NCBI GenBank assembly: GCA_028023455.1
Contig: JAQFVV010012402.1
Span: 16,120,935 to 16,184,934, forward strand
DNA: 64,000 bases
DNA from: Epiperipatus broadwayi
Taxonomy: Eukaryota > Onychophora > Udeonychophora > Euonychophora > Peripatidae
Reading direction: 5' to 3'
Shown: piece after piece, positions 49,241 to 64,000 of the stretch
Position numbering within the stretch: position 1 is the stretch's first letter
Layout: every line of letters starts with the position of its first letter
The notes under the pieces: model-generated
What the model was told of the DNA's origin: nothing
The model's input: only the letters and a program-made list of their open reading frames with translations
Database searches by the model: none
Position numbers and translations under genes: made by a program

Positions 49241-50494
49241 GGTGATCATGTAATAAGTGGAAATAGAGTGAGCATGAAATCTTTTAAATTTGTTACTATG
49301 TATATATAATTTAGCAATGTGATATCAAGAAGATTTCACAAGAATCATCAAGTATAGTTGAAGAATGATTTTTTTATTATAAAAAAACCTATACTGAAAA
49401 AATAATATTGATAGCTGAATAAATACAAGAAACTAGAATAAATATATAATATTTTAATTATTTATTGAGTGCATGTGGAAAAAGATTAAGCCTTTCTCTT
49501 TCTAATAAATGTATAAATAAACTTTATCCATAAGTTTAATTTTAATCATTGAGTAGTACTAGAATAAATTGTGCATAGTACATCAATTAATAGTATATCA
49601 TAAATCCCTATCTAATTAATAAATTGTTAACTGAGTCAATGATTCAAATTAAAAATTTAATAAATAACATTATATATTAAAAAGAAAATATAGGGACTTG
49701 CCTATTTTTTTAAGCTATGTAAAGTGCATTTAAAACTGTATTACATTCTTGATAGATTTACTTTATTTAAAAATTTTATTCTTGCATTCTTTTCTTGATA
49801 ATGTTGCTGTATATCAAATAAACAAATTTGAACTCATGTTAGAGATGCATTGCTCTTACTAAGTTAAATATAATGACAAAAAGAAATGCAATGTAAGTTA
49901 ATATAAATCTCCATGTTATATCTTTATTTATCCACCATCTACTGCAAACTATGATTATATGGATGACTAATATAGGTATTATTGTTAGCTTGCATATTTC
50001 TTTAAGAGCCAACATTTTCTATAATGTTTTTATTTGAGAAATTGTCATTATTCATTATCATTAGCAATTACTTCATGTGATCCCAGAAAAAAAAAATAAA
50101 GACAAAAAATATAGAAATTAAATAAAAGAAGATAGGAATCAGAATTGCTGTTTGTTTAATTAAAGGATGGAAATATGGTTACACAAACACAATTTCATTA
50201 CTATATTTAATATAGAGATGACGAATGGTGTGAGAAAAACAGCATATCAATGACAATAAGATAAAAGTGAAAAAATGAAGAAGAAAATAGCAAAGCTACA
50301 GAAAAAATTACTTGTATTGGAATAAGTAACTATCCTTTGATGACCTACAATTGTATCCTACAAGGCAGCGAAAGGTACTTTTGGTCATATTCCTTATATC
50401 TGAAAGTCATTTTACTATCTGCCATATATGTATACCATTAGTAGTTTAAATTCAGTACCTTTATATATGTACTTCAACTGTAGCATTAAATTTA
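49241..50494. other. No feature recognised
   Basis: AT-rich intron 2 sequence. No convincing reading frame, RNA gene or shared repeat. Confidence 0.45.
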
Positions 50495-50854
50495 TGCCTT
50501 GCATGATTTAGTGCAAAATCTGTAGATCATGATTATGCCTTGCATGGTTTAATGCAAAATCCATAGATCATGATTACGCCTTGCATGGTTTTGTGCAAAA
50601 TTCATAGATCATGCTATGCTTTGCTTGGTTTAATGTAAAATCCTTAGATCATGATTATGCCTTGCATGGTTTAGTGCAAAATCCATAGATCATGATTATA
50701 CCTTGCATGGTTTAATGCAAAATTTATAGATCATTATTCCTTGCATGGTTTAGTGCAAAATCCATAGATCATGATTTGCCTTGCATGGTTTAGTGTAAAA
50801 TCCATAGATCATGATTATGGCTTGCATGGTTTAGTGCAAAATCCATAGATCATG
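50495..50854. repeat. Minisatellite, 9 units of about 41 bp
   Basis: Unit consensus: TGCCTTGCATGGTTTAGTGC, then AAAATCCATAGATCATGATTA. Nine units with small differences and some 1-4 base deletions (for example units 3, 6 and 7). Likely formed by unequal exchange or slippage. No open frame across the array. Confidence 0.92.
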
Positions 50855-51371
50855 CTTCAGCACTATCCATCCAGTGCTCGAACTTCTTATGAATACCCAA
50901 GCAATAAATAAACCATTGGGTTTTTTTTTTAAATTTAATTTATGAAGTAAATAATGAACTTGAATTTTTTCATATATAAATGAAGCATCATGATCATCAT
51001 TATTATTATCATCATCATCATTATTATTAAATGCAGTAAAATTGTCAAATCATAATGATAATATAAATTGCATTTATCATGGTCCTTCATCATTTGTTTG
51101 GTTTTTCAGATTGGTTGAAGGCATATTCCTTTACTATCAATACTTCTAAATATTAATCTGCTTTTTTCTAATGATTTGGATGTTTTCATAATATGATTAA
51201 AATAAAACAATCCCCACTTAAACAGTTATGCTTCAGGTGAAAGTTCAGATCTTATTGATCAAATATCCAGTTTAATTAATGTGTTATAAAATATTTTTCC
51301 ATTTGTTTATAATCTATAATTTACTAAAACATTCAGTTATGATTTTAATATATCCATTCCATTATTTTTAG
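50855..51371. other. End of intron 2; SINE-like tail and (ATC)n/(ATT)n tract
   Basis: Just after the minisatellite, CTCGAACTTCTTATGAATAC and AATAAACCATTGGG resemble the end of the SINE-like piece at 19.6 kb. A (ATC)n/(ATT)n tract lies at about 50990-51030. The intron ends with TTATTTTTAG at 51371. Confidence 0.5.
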
Positions 51372-51455
51372 AAAATAGAAAAAGGCAATGAAAATCCACA
51401 TTTAAATGGAAAGTATAATTCACCACCTTCTGTTTTTTCAAGACCTTTCTATAAT
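51372..51455 (+). CDS. CCDC85: CCDC85 family protein, coding exon 3 (residues 231-258)
   Basis: Acceptor TTATTTTTAG at 51362-51371 and consensus donor AAT|GTAAGT at 51456; 84 bp, phase 0 at both ends. The peptide is hydrophilic and Pro/Asn/Ser-rich (HLNGKYNSPPSVFSRPFYN at the end). This is the poorly conserved linker region of the family, so the call rests on splice sites, phase and position and less on residue matches. Confidence 0.7.
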
Positions 51456-51704
51456 GTAAGTATTACAAATTGTTGCTTTGTTATTTAGTTTTTTAATAAT
51501 GATTGAAATCATAAGATAATTTACTTTGTATTTTGATTTTAAATAGTGATTTAATATTTGTAAATTTATGACAATAGAATTTTACATGTTATTATACATT
51601 GGTCTATTTCATTAAAAGCCAGTCAACACTTAGACAGTCCCAAGGTCAATAACAATCAACAATTTCAAAGTGTTGTCAAGGCAACCTCCTTTTAACAATA
51701 AAGT
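51456..51704. other. Start of intron 3; no feature
   Basis: Short AT-rich stretch between exon 3 and the PLE-tail arm. Confidence 0.4.
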
Positions 51705-54268
51705 TTTGGTTGTTAAATGTTTTTAGAAAAAATCAAACTTTATTTAAGCTTCAAATATATTCAAGTAAAAGTAGTATCAGATAGATTAGTATATACAAAT
51801 TTCAAGTGATAGTGTTCTGCTCTTTTTCAGATGTTATTAGCCTGACTAATGACAGTGTGTTTTAATCAACTAGTTGTTTAGAGCAGCGTTTCTCAATCTT
51901 TGGGTTACGACCCAATATTGGGTCATGTTAAATTTTTAATGGGTCACGAATATGCACCAAGAAATAAAAACATAAATATCTGATAGCAAAAATCTTTTTA
52001 CATTTTAAGAAATTATTGGTATTAATAAAAAAAATTAGTAAGTAATGTTACCTATGCTTTGTGTAGTTTTCTCAAATTCAATTGTAAATTTGAACTTAAA
52101 TAATCATAATGTTAAATTTCGCGATTATTTTCAAAATGTAATTGTTCAAAAAATTGCAACAAAAATGCAACTAAAGCATCAACCAGTGCCAGTGGTGGAA
52201 TTCAGTAGAAATATTCTCACTTCACAGTGTATAGTTTGAACAAGTGTGTAGTTGTTAAAACAGCAAAAAATAAATTTGTATGTATTACAGTTACACCGTT
52301 TTTCTAAATCATTGTGTTAAGTTAATAATTGAATTTATATTTTGGAAAAAGGTACATATATTTGTAATTTACAAATAATATTTATATTTAGTTGTATGTG
52401 ATTAATATATACGTTGTACTGAAAGCATTTAATATTTTCAATTTATGTCTTCTTTTGTATTGCTTTCAGCCTTGTTTAATAATGAGTAAACAAAGTAAAA
52501 TATTTAATTTTTTTTGGAAGAAAGGAACAAGAAATTTCTCAAGAACCCAATTCGGATTAGGAAAATGTAGAACTGCCTACTATGTCGAGTGAACCAATAG
52601 TGAAAAAGCCAAAATTGACGCACACTTTTGTTTATAATTATAAAGAAAAATATATTAATTATGGTTTCACTTTTATAAATGAAAATGAAATAGAGCTACC
52701 ACAATGTGTTGTCTGTGGATCTACTTTGGCTAATTCTTCATTTAAAAGTAACAAGCTATTAAGAGGCATTTGGAAACAAACCATAGTCAATATATAGATA
52801 AATCTATTTATTTATTTTTTAAGAAAACGAGATGAATTTAAAACAAATAGTTCTAATTTAACAAAATTTGTTTCTATAGATAAAAAACTTTAAAAATCTT
52901 CATATTCAGCAGCCTATCACATTGCTAAATGCAAAAAAGTATATACAATAGGGGAAATGTTACTAAAGCCATGCATGAAAGATATTTGCAAAGAATTATT
53001 TGGCAATGAATTTGAATCAAAAATAAACAGCATTCCCTTATCAAACGATACCATAACTCAGTGAGTAATTGATTTGGCTGATGATGTTGAATCTCAATTA
53101 TTAGAAAATATAAAAAAATCCAAGTATTATTCAATTCAATTAGACCAATCTACAGACGTTTCTAACGGTACAATAATATTAGTTTATATAAGATATATTG
53201 ATCTTACATGTAAAGATATTAAGGAAGAATTCCTATGCAGTTTAAAATTAGAATCTTCAACATTAGTAGAAATTTTAAAGATTATGAAATTGTACTTCCA
53301 AACAAAAAACATTTCTGCGGCAATGACAGGAAAACATAGGGGTTTAGTAACATGCATAAAGGAAATTTCTCATCCAAATTTAATAATAACCCATTGTTTT
53401 TTTATCAGGAACAATTGGCTACCAAAGATTTGTGTGCAGATTTTCATGATATTTTAAATCAGTGTGTACAAACAGTGACCTATATTCAAAAGAGTGCATT
53501 AAACATGTGTATTTCGATTAAGGTGTGATGAAATGGATTCAGCTCATAAAAAATTATTATTACATTCCCACATAAAATGGCTTTCAAGAAGTAGAGTTCT
53601 GAGTAGATTATTTGAACTTTGTGTGGAAATTGAGATATTTCTTAATGATCAGAAGCCAACAGTACTCAGTGAATATTTTAAAAGTAATGTATGGCTTTCC
53701 AAAGTTGCCTATTTAGCTGACATCTTTTCATTAATAAATTATTTAACTTTGTCATTACAAGGATGTCACACAAATCTTTTTATTTGTTACAATAAAATGG
53801 AAGCATTTATAAAAAAAATTGAACTCTGGTTTAACAGAGTTAGAAACAATTGTTTTGACGTTTCCTTTGTTTTCACTAAATGATTGAGGATAAAATGATC
53901 ACGCAGGATGAAATTTCAGATGTAAGTAAAATCATTCAGAATCACTTATTAAAATTAAAAGAAAAGTTTGGTACTCATCTTATAGCTAAAGATGCCGCTC
54001 TATGGTGCCGTTTTCGCGCTAAAACACATAAAAATGCTGTTTCCGCGGCCGACACGTTTGAACCCGCGTTTTCTATAATACAACTTTTTTGTTGTGCTAC
54101 AGAATGCAGGCCACTATATCGCATCACAGTACAGCATGAATGTCGGATCACAGCAAATACATTTTCCGAATTCGCACAGTTTATAAAATAGTTATGGTTT
54201 GATGAGAGAGTTTGTATTTGAATTGGATGGAAATGTTGTTTTCATTGGATTTTTATTTTATTTTAAAG

Positions 54269-54516
54269 TATTGAAATGTTCAGATTTTTTAAAGTAATAA
54301 TTCTAAGACTTTTTACAATGTACTGTATTGAAGTTTTAATTGGGAAAATGTTAAATATTTATGTTTTTAGTGAGTTGCAATTAGGTAACACGTATTGAAA
54401 TGTTCAGATTTTTTAAAGTAATAATTCTAAGACTTTTTACAATGTACTGTATTGAAGTTTTAATTGGGAAAATGTTAAATATTTATGTTTTTAGTGAGTT
54501 GCAATTAGGTAACGCG
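54269..54516. repeat. 124-bp tandem duplication
   Basis: Bases 54269-54392 are repeated at 54393-54516 with one visible difference near the end (AACACG against AACGCG). The unit starts TATTGAAATGTTCAGATT and ends AGTTGCAATTAGGTAAC. Confidence 0.92.
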
Positions 54517-54801
54517 TCAAGTAACATACTGTTCATAACATTCCATGAGACAAAGAAGATTCTACGTGTGTATATTTTTGAAGTAAAAAAGAGCGGTACC
54601 AAAAAAAATATCCAGTAAGAAAAGTACAAATATACATGATTTTTTGTAAATTTCATAAAAAGCAAATATTATAAACATGTTTAATAAGTAAAGAAGACAT
54701 TTGTATGTGTTTGTTATTGTTTAAAAAAGTTTGAGTTTCTTTATTTTGTCCGAGTACGGTTACGATTTTGAATTTTTTTATTTTAGCATTACAAATAACA
54801 G

Positions 54802-54872
54802 AACCCTAACCCTAAAACTAACCCTAAAACTAACCCTAAACCTACCCTAACCCTAAACCTAACCGTAACAAC
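54802..54872. repeat. Interstitial telomere-like repeats, CCCTAA type
   Basis: About ten imperfect units of ACCCTAA or AACCCTAAAACT form follow ACAGAACCCTAACCCTAA at 54799-54816. A short (AAC)n stretch comes after. The C-rich strand is the plus strand. TTAGGG-type repeats are the telomere repeat of most animals outside insects and many other arthropods. Confidence 0.85.
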
Positions 54873-56075
54873 AACAACAAAAAAAATTTTTTCAATACTT
54901 CTCACCTACAGAAGATATTTGTTTCAAAAATATATGGATCTTAAATCTTTCCAACAACACCATTCACATAACTTAAAGTTATCAGAAGAAAAATTAATAG
55001 AATTATCATTACAGACAAAAGTTTAGAATTAAAGTTTAAAGAAAACCAGAAGAATTTGCCTAAATTTTGGTTAGAAGTTCAGGATGAATTTTCAATCCTT
55101 AGTGAAAAGGCTATAAAAGTGTTACTTTCATTTGCAACAACTTATTTGGCTGAAAGTGGATTTTCAACAATGATTGTTATGAAAAATAAGTTTAGAAACC
55201 ACCAGATGTTAGTTTAACAATGAGATTAGCTTTAACTAATTCTATTGTAGCAAGAATTGATAAATTAATTGAAAAGAAGCAACAACAACAAAGCCATTAA
55301 ATAATTTTTTTGCATTGTATGTTCATAATTTAAATATATCCGCAATAAATATAATTAAAATTAATAAATTAATTTATAATATTTTAATAGCAAATTTTAT
55401 TTAAATATGTTACTGCTGCAGTTTTACAAATTTTTTACAGTAATTTCAAACAATATTGAAATCAAATTGATACGTCAAAGTAGATTATTTTTTAAATTTT
55501 TCATACCTAACTTAAATAAAATTCTGTATAATTTATTTTTGCTTATATTTCGTATATTATTTGAAAAGAAAACATTTCTTTTTGGTAATTAGCAAAATGT
55601 GTCAAGCTTTTAAATTAAATATATGTAGTTTAACTCAACTTTTAACTTACAAATTATTTGTTCATTGTAAATATTATCAAATCGATCCGAATATATACAT
55701 ATATACAGTACTGTGCTGATGTAATATCTCTTTTATTTTATATTATAATTTATGTAATAAATATTTGGGTCACAGAACTATTTCAATGAAGTCTATTGGG
55801 TTGTGTGACAAAAAGGTTGAGAAATGCTAGTTTAGAGTGTTAACCTTAAATTAAGTATACTCATGAATCTAAAAGTCATAGGTCATGTTAGTATTGTCAC
55901 TCAGATCAGTAACACCTGAAGAAAAAAGAATAATACCACCAGAACTTTGTATTATTTAATAACCTATGTGTTATTCTTAACATTTGAATGTATGTGAAAA
56001 ACTTAAATAAAGTTTGACTCTTCCTGAAAATATTTAGCAATTAAAAAAACTAGATCATGAAAATAATCCAACATA

Positions 56076-57702
56076 TAAGTAATGATTTCTTTTTTTAAAA
56101 AAAGGTCCAGGTCGATAGAAAATGGAAATCATGATTTCATTTGTTATTAGTTTTCAGAAAAATAATTGATTATTCTATTGCAGTTTTTTTTTTTTTTTTG
56201 TTATTTGAATGGTCACTAGGTTCCAAATAAAAAAAGTGCAAGATTGCATGAATAAATTTAAACTTCATGACTATAAATTTACTTGATCTATACTTCTTTT
56301 TTATTAGACATTTTTATTTTTAAAAGTCTATTTTTTTTATCTATTATTGTTAAAAATATTTTCTTTATATTTATGAAAATTTAAAGTTCTGTCATCGTAT
56401 CGTCTTTTGAATCATTGTATGAGATATCTGTTACGATAATTGGTTACCTGGTCACATTGCTGATATCTGGATGAAATTTTACAATTTATGTTGATTTTTT
56501 TTAGTGATAACCTGGAGGTTATTTTTCTGTAAGATTGCACACAGCTATACCTTCCAAAATCTTTAACAATGCCACCTGCAGAAAATCCAAATGCATCCTT
56601 GGTCAACCAGATTTTTTATCACGTGTTGTACTGTATTAGTTGAGATCAAAAAATGTCTTGAATGGTTAATACTTGCAACATCATTAGAGATCTTCATTGT
56701 TCTTTACTTATTTCATGTCTATTTCATTGCATTTCATAACTGTTTCATAAGATAAATTAAATGAAAATATTAGAGCAAATTTTCAGATTTGTTGGGTAAG
56801 AAAATAAGCATAAATGGTAGTAGATTGATTGATAAAGTATATTCAAATTAAAGATGGGATTTATTTAAGGAAAATGCAAAAAATGCTGTAGAAAAGATAT
56901 AAGACAGAAAAGAGATAAGAGAGGGGAAAAAAACCCAGTGAAGAAAATTACAAAATATTAATTCTATAGAAGGTAGAAAAAAGTATGTATAGAAGGTTTA
57001 AGAATGAATTGAGAAGTAAAAGAGATAAACTAGAAGAGTGTTTGAAGTGATAAATGAACTTGTAAATGTTAAATTATTAGTAAAGAAAATAGGTGGATTG
57101 AGAAAATGTGAAGAATATATATATAATGATTTATATGTTAGAAATAGTAAGCTTTCTATATTAATTAAAAAAAAAAGTCATCAGGCAAGAATGATGGAAG
57201 AAAGAGTTAAAAAAAGAATATAGTTTTGAAGTTGATTGAAATTAGTTATATATGAAAGAGTTAAACAGCTTGCTATGTGTGGAGCAGAAAATGACTAAAA
57301 TTAAAGGATAAGATAAGTCAAAAAAGATTACTTAGTGAAGAAGTTATGAGGAGTAAGAGAAATTAGAAAGTAAAAGAAAGAGTAATAGAAGATAAAAAGA
57401 AGTTGATTGATAATCTTAAAGAGAAGTAAATGTTTTGAGCTAAGGATAGAAAGACTTGCAGGAGATGATTAGCATTTTAGTAGATAACTAATAATTCAAT
57501 TTGTATATTTAATTGAGCAATCAGGTGACATTTGGAGTACCCATCTGCTGATTGAACTGCTCCATTCAGTTAACCAAAATGAGATTTTTCTTTTTTTTTA
57601 ACTTTACTTTGCTGAGATTAGTTTTAGTTCTCAAGTCTACCATTGTGCCAAACCACACATCATACAATATATTGCAACCGTCATATGCTCTATTCTATTT
57701 TA
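56076..57702. other. No feature recognised
   Basis: AT-rich and locally A-rich purine stretches (56860-57440) with many short frames rich in Lys and Glu. These look like base composition effects, not genes. Confidence 0.45.
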
Positions 57703-57835
57703 ATAATAACATGAAAGGCTGAAACCTTTAACAGATGCACCTTAAAAATGCTTATGTGACAGCCAATCAGATGTAATAATGACTGCACGTGAAACTCTCA
57801 ATTCAAAAGCACAAGCCAGAAATACGAGAAAAAGA
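57703..57835 (+). repeat. Family C repeat, single-orientation copy
   Basis: ATAACATGAAAGGCTGAAAC, AACAGATGCACCTTAAAAAT, GTGACAGCCAATCAGATG and GTGAAACTCTCAATTC. Not followed by an inverted arm, unlike the other two copies. Confidence 0.7.
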
Positions 57836-57984
57836 TGGAACCACCTTCTTCTCTACTTAAATTTGAGATTTAAAACACTTTCACATTTAATTCACTAAAT
57901 ATTATATATAAGTAAACAATGTGAAATCTTTTGATTTACTACAAAGCAATTTTCAAATCTAATGAAATAATAGTAACAAATGTA

Positions 57985-58155
57985 AATATATTAAATTTAT
58001 TAAGTGCAAGCAGATGATATAATAATAATGTGAAAGGCTGAAACCTTTAACAGATGTGCCTTAAAAATGCTTATGTGACAGCCAATCAGATCGTGGAACT
58101 CTCAATTTCACATTATTATATCATCTGCTTGTGCTTAATAAATTTAATATATTTC
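57985..58155. repeat. Family C foldback repeat, copy 3
   Basis: Outer arms AATATATTAAATTTATTAAG, TGCAAGCAGATGATATAAT and AATGTGAAA at the left are mirrored at the right from TTTCACATTATTATATCATC to AATTTAATATATT. The middle holds one plus-sense copy of the family core. Confidence 0.8.
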
Positions 58156-58699
58156 TATTCTACTTTGTATTTTCATGAGAGCATGTAACAAATGCTTTTA
58201 CTATAAACTACAACTTTACATAAGTTTTTATATCACCTTAAAATGAAAATAAATATAATTTATATTGCAGATAAATATATAATTAAAAATAATGTTCCAA
58301 TCACTATTTTTTTAAAAAAAAAAAAACTTTTCATTTGTTGATTAATCAAAATTAACATTATGAAATATTGAAACATCAAATTTCTTATTGTTTTAAGATT
58401 TCATAATATTGATTTTTGATTCAGTAGCAATAGATAAAGATTTTTGAAGAAAATTATTGAAACATTATTTTCAATTGTAGAACAGAATCAAGTTTAATAA
58501 AAGTGTGGTAACAAAGATTTTTTGAATCTAAATTTTAACTGTCCAGCTTCTATACAACCAAGACTTTAAAATTAACATTGTAACAATGCAGATTGTTCTG
58601 CTTTATTAAATAGATTTCTAGTTATGGAATTATTGTTCATTTTGTTTAATGCATTATTTGCATCTTTTATAAAATTAAAGTGTAATATGTAATATATGA

Positions 58700-58825
58700 T
58701 TTAGATAAAATGCTTAGATATTTGATGTTTTACAAACTGTATTTGAAAAATTTAAATAAAGTTTGAATTTTTCTAAGAATATTCAACATTAAATATTAAA
58801 TAATGTAAATAGTCCAACATATAAT
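58700..58825 (+). repeat. PLE tail, 3'-end fragment
   Basis: TTTAAATAAAGTTTGAATTT, TCTAAGAATATTCAACATTA and GTAAATAGTCCAACATATAA match the last part of the PLE tail. No tRNA-like part or inverted arm remains. Confidence 0.65.
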
Positions 58826-58914
58826 TTCTATTTCTATAGCGCTATTTATCTGAAAATCTTTTTTTTTCACTATATATATATTGCCCAAATTTTTTGTACT
58901 TTTATTCTTCATAG

Positions 58915-58971
58915 AAGCCTGAAGCACCGAGTATACCTGGAAAGCCTGAAGCTGTAGTACATGCAATGAAG
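58915..58971 (+). CDS. CCDC85: CCDC85 family protein, coding exon 4 (residues 259-277)
   Basis: Acceptor TATTCTTCATAG at 58903-58914 and donor AAG|GTTAGC at 58972; 57 bp, phase 0 at both ends. The peptide ends KPEAVVHAMK, which is the conserved start of the family's C-terminal block (vertebrate proteins read PEAVVHAMKVLEVHE across the same junction). The Lys-Val boundary continues directly into exon 5. Confidence 0.92.
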
Positions 58972-63838
<4,867 letters not shown>

Positions 63839-63852
63839 TAAAAGCCCTTTTT

Positions 63853-63953
63853 TTTCTCATGTGTCATAGCATCAGCTGGGAAGCGAACCCACTAACCCGG
63901 GACAACTGCTTGTAAAGCAGATATTGCTGACCTCTTGACCACCAATGCTTGAC
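63853..63953 (-). mobile_element. SINE-A copy 5, with 14-bp target duplication
   Basis: Flanked by TAAAAGCCCTTTTT (63839-63852) and TAAAAGCTCTTTTT (63954-63967). On the minus strand: GGTGGTCAAGAGGTCAGC (box A), CTGCTTTACAAGCAG (anticodon arm with a 7-base loop and TAC at the anticodon position), GTGGGTTCGCTTCCCAGC (box B), TGATGCTATGACAC, and a short tail. The anticodon arm is close to that of tRNA-Val(UAC), which may be the source. Confidence 0.85.
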
Positions 63954-64000
63954 TAAAAGCTCTTTTTGGCACATGGTTTAGTGCCCTTTTCAAATGTTAA

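Larger units (their letters stand above)
53970..54885. mobile_element. Foreign insert within the hAT transposase, telomere-like 3' end
   Basis: Transposase similarity stops after KLKEKF at about 53970 and resumes near 54885 (QYFSPTEDI). The inserted segment starts with an unusually GC-rich part (GCCGCTCTATGGTGCCG, TTCCGCGGCCGACACG). It contains a 124-bp tandem duplication and ends in CCCTAA-type repeats and (AAC)n. I could not find target duplications or terminal repeats. It may be one element or several; its class is unknown. Ends are approximate. Confidence 0.6.
52482..55300 (+). pseudogene. hAT transposase, ZBED5/FAM200/SCAND3-like, broken
   Basis: Pieces in several frames follow the order of this family. 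First comes a BED-like zinc finger start (YINYGFTFINENEIELPQC, CGSTLANSS). Then AYHIAKCKKVYTIGEMLLKP, then YYSIQLDQSTDVSNGTI with the first catalytic Asp, then AAMTGKHRGLVTCIKEISHP, and KWLSRSRVLSRLFELCVEIE. A C-terminal dimerisation part near 55100-55280 holds TTYLAESGFSTM. The segment that should carry the second catalytic Asp, before AMTGKH, appears deleted. At least three frameshifts and stops and one large insert (about 53970-54885) add to this. Confidence 0.88.
51884..55829 (+). mobile_element. hAT transposon (ZBED5/FAM200-like), decayed
   Basis: A 3,946-bp element with a perfect 8-bp target duplication GTTTAGAG at 51876-51883 and 55830-55837. The terminal inverted repeats are CAGCGTTTCTCAATCTTTGG on the left and, on the opposite strand, TAGCATTTCTCAACCTTTTT on the right. 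An ACCCA block follows in both. The inside carries a broken transposase gene in plus sense and a foreign insert of about 0.9 kb. Same orientation as the host gene. Confidence 0.92.
51705..56075. repeat. PLE-tail foldback split by the hAT element
   Basis: The left arm (about 51705-51883, minus sense) ends in a degraded tRNA-like part (TAATGACAGTGTGTTTTAAT). The right arm (55838-56075, plus sense) begins TGTTAACCTTAAATTAAG and carries ATTGTCACTCAGATCAGTAA, CACCTGAAGAAAAAAG and the tail. The hAT element sits exactly between them, so it landed near the centre of the palindrome. Both arms are quite diverged. Confidence 0.75.

Noticed and set aside
50495-50854. CRISPR-like array from regularly spaced repeats
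   Set aside because: The units are directly adjacent with no unique spacers, and the genome is eukaryotic.
57038-57223. Lys/Glu-rich 61-codon frame as a possible small protein
   Set aside because: The whole region is A- and G-rich with many similar frames; it looks like composition only.

Overview
This window is AT-rich metazoan nuclear DNA. It holds most of one protein-coding gene in long introns, and the introns are packed with mobile elements. The gene is a member of the CCDC85 (DIPA) coiled-coil family on the + strand. Five coding exons can be joined in one open frame with GT-AG junctions: 7858-8470, 41098-41174, 51372-51455, 58915-58971 and 61520-61618. They give 310 codons. The last conserved C-terminal segment of the family is not in the window and should lie downstream. 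The introns measure about 32.6, 10.2, 7.5 and 2.5 kb. A TTAGGG-type interstitial repeat, Penelope-like elements, RTE-type and zf-RVT LINEs, hAT elements and tRNA-derived SINEs fit a non-insect invertebrate with a large AT-rich genome. I cannot name the species.

Upstream of exon 1 (1-7854) lie foldback repeats, a palindromic MITE, a Penelope-like element (PLE) fragment inserted as a 1.3-kb inverted repeat with a perfect 12-bp target duplication, and a LINE 3' fragment. Intron 1 (8471-41097) holds many copies of a foldback repeat called family B here. It also holds a second PLE relic, RTE LINE fragments, a zf-RVT LINE, a Gypsy-like relic, tRNA-derived SINEs, and a cluster of three copies of a repeat called family D. 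Intron 2 (41175-51371) has two short SINEs, a 570-bp near-perfect palindrome, a LINE interrupted by a family B insertion, and a minisatellite. Intron 3 (51456-58914) has a 3.9-kb decayed hAT transposon inserted in the middle of a PLE-tail palindrome. That hAT is itself interrupted by a segment with telomere-like repeats.

The most notable observation is in family D. The copy at 33876-33932 (minus strand) folds by eye into a complete type I hammerhead ribozyme: CUGAUGA and GAAA core, a UA cleavage site, a two-part stem I, a 5-bp stem II and a 3-bp stem III. Two decayed copies lie within 1.3 kb. The ribozyme sits next to a tRNA-like box B, so the family looks like a ribozyme-bearing SINE or retrozyme-like element. 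Several other families (B, PLE tail, family E) insert as inverted repeats and carry motifs that resemble hammerhead cores but miss canonical features.

All assignments come from reading the sequence and from memory of protein families; no database search was run. Repeat family letters (A to F) are local names.
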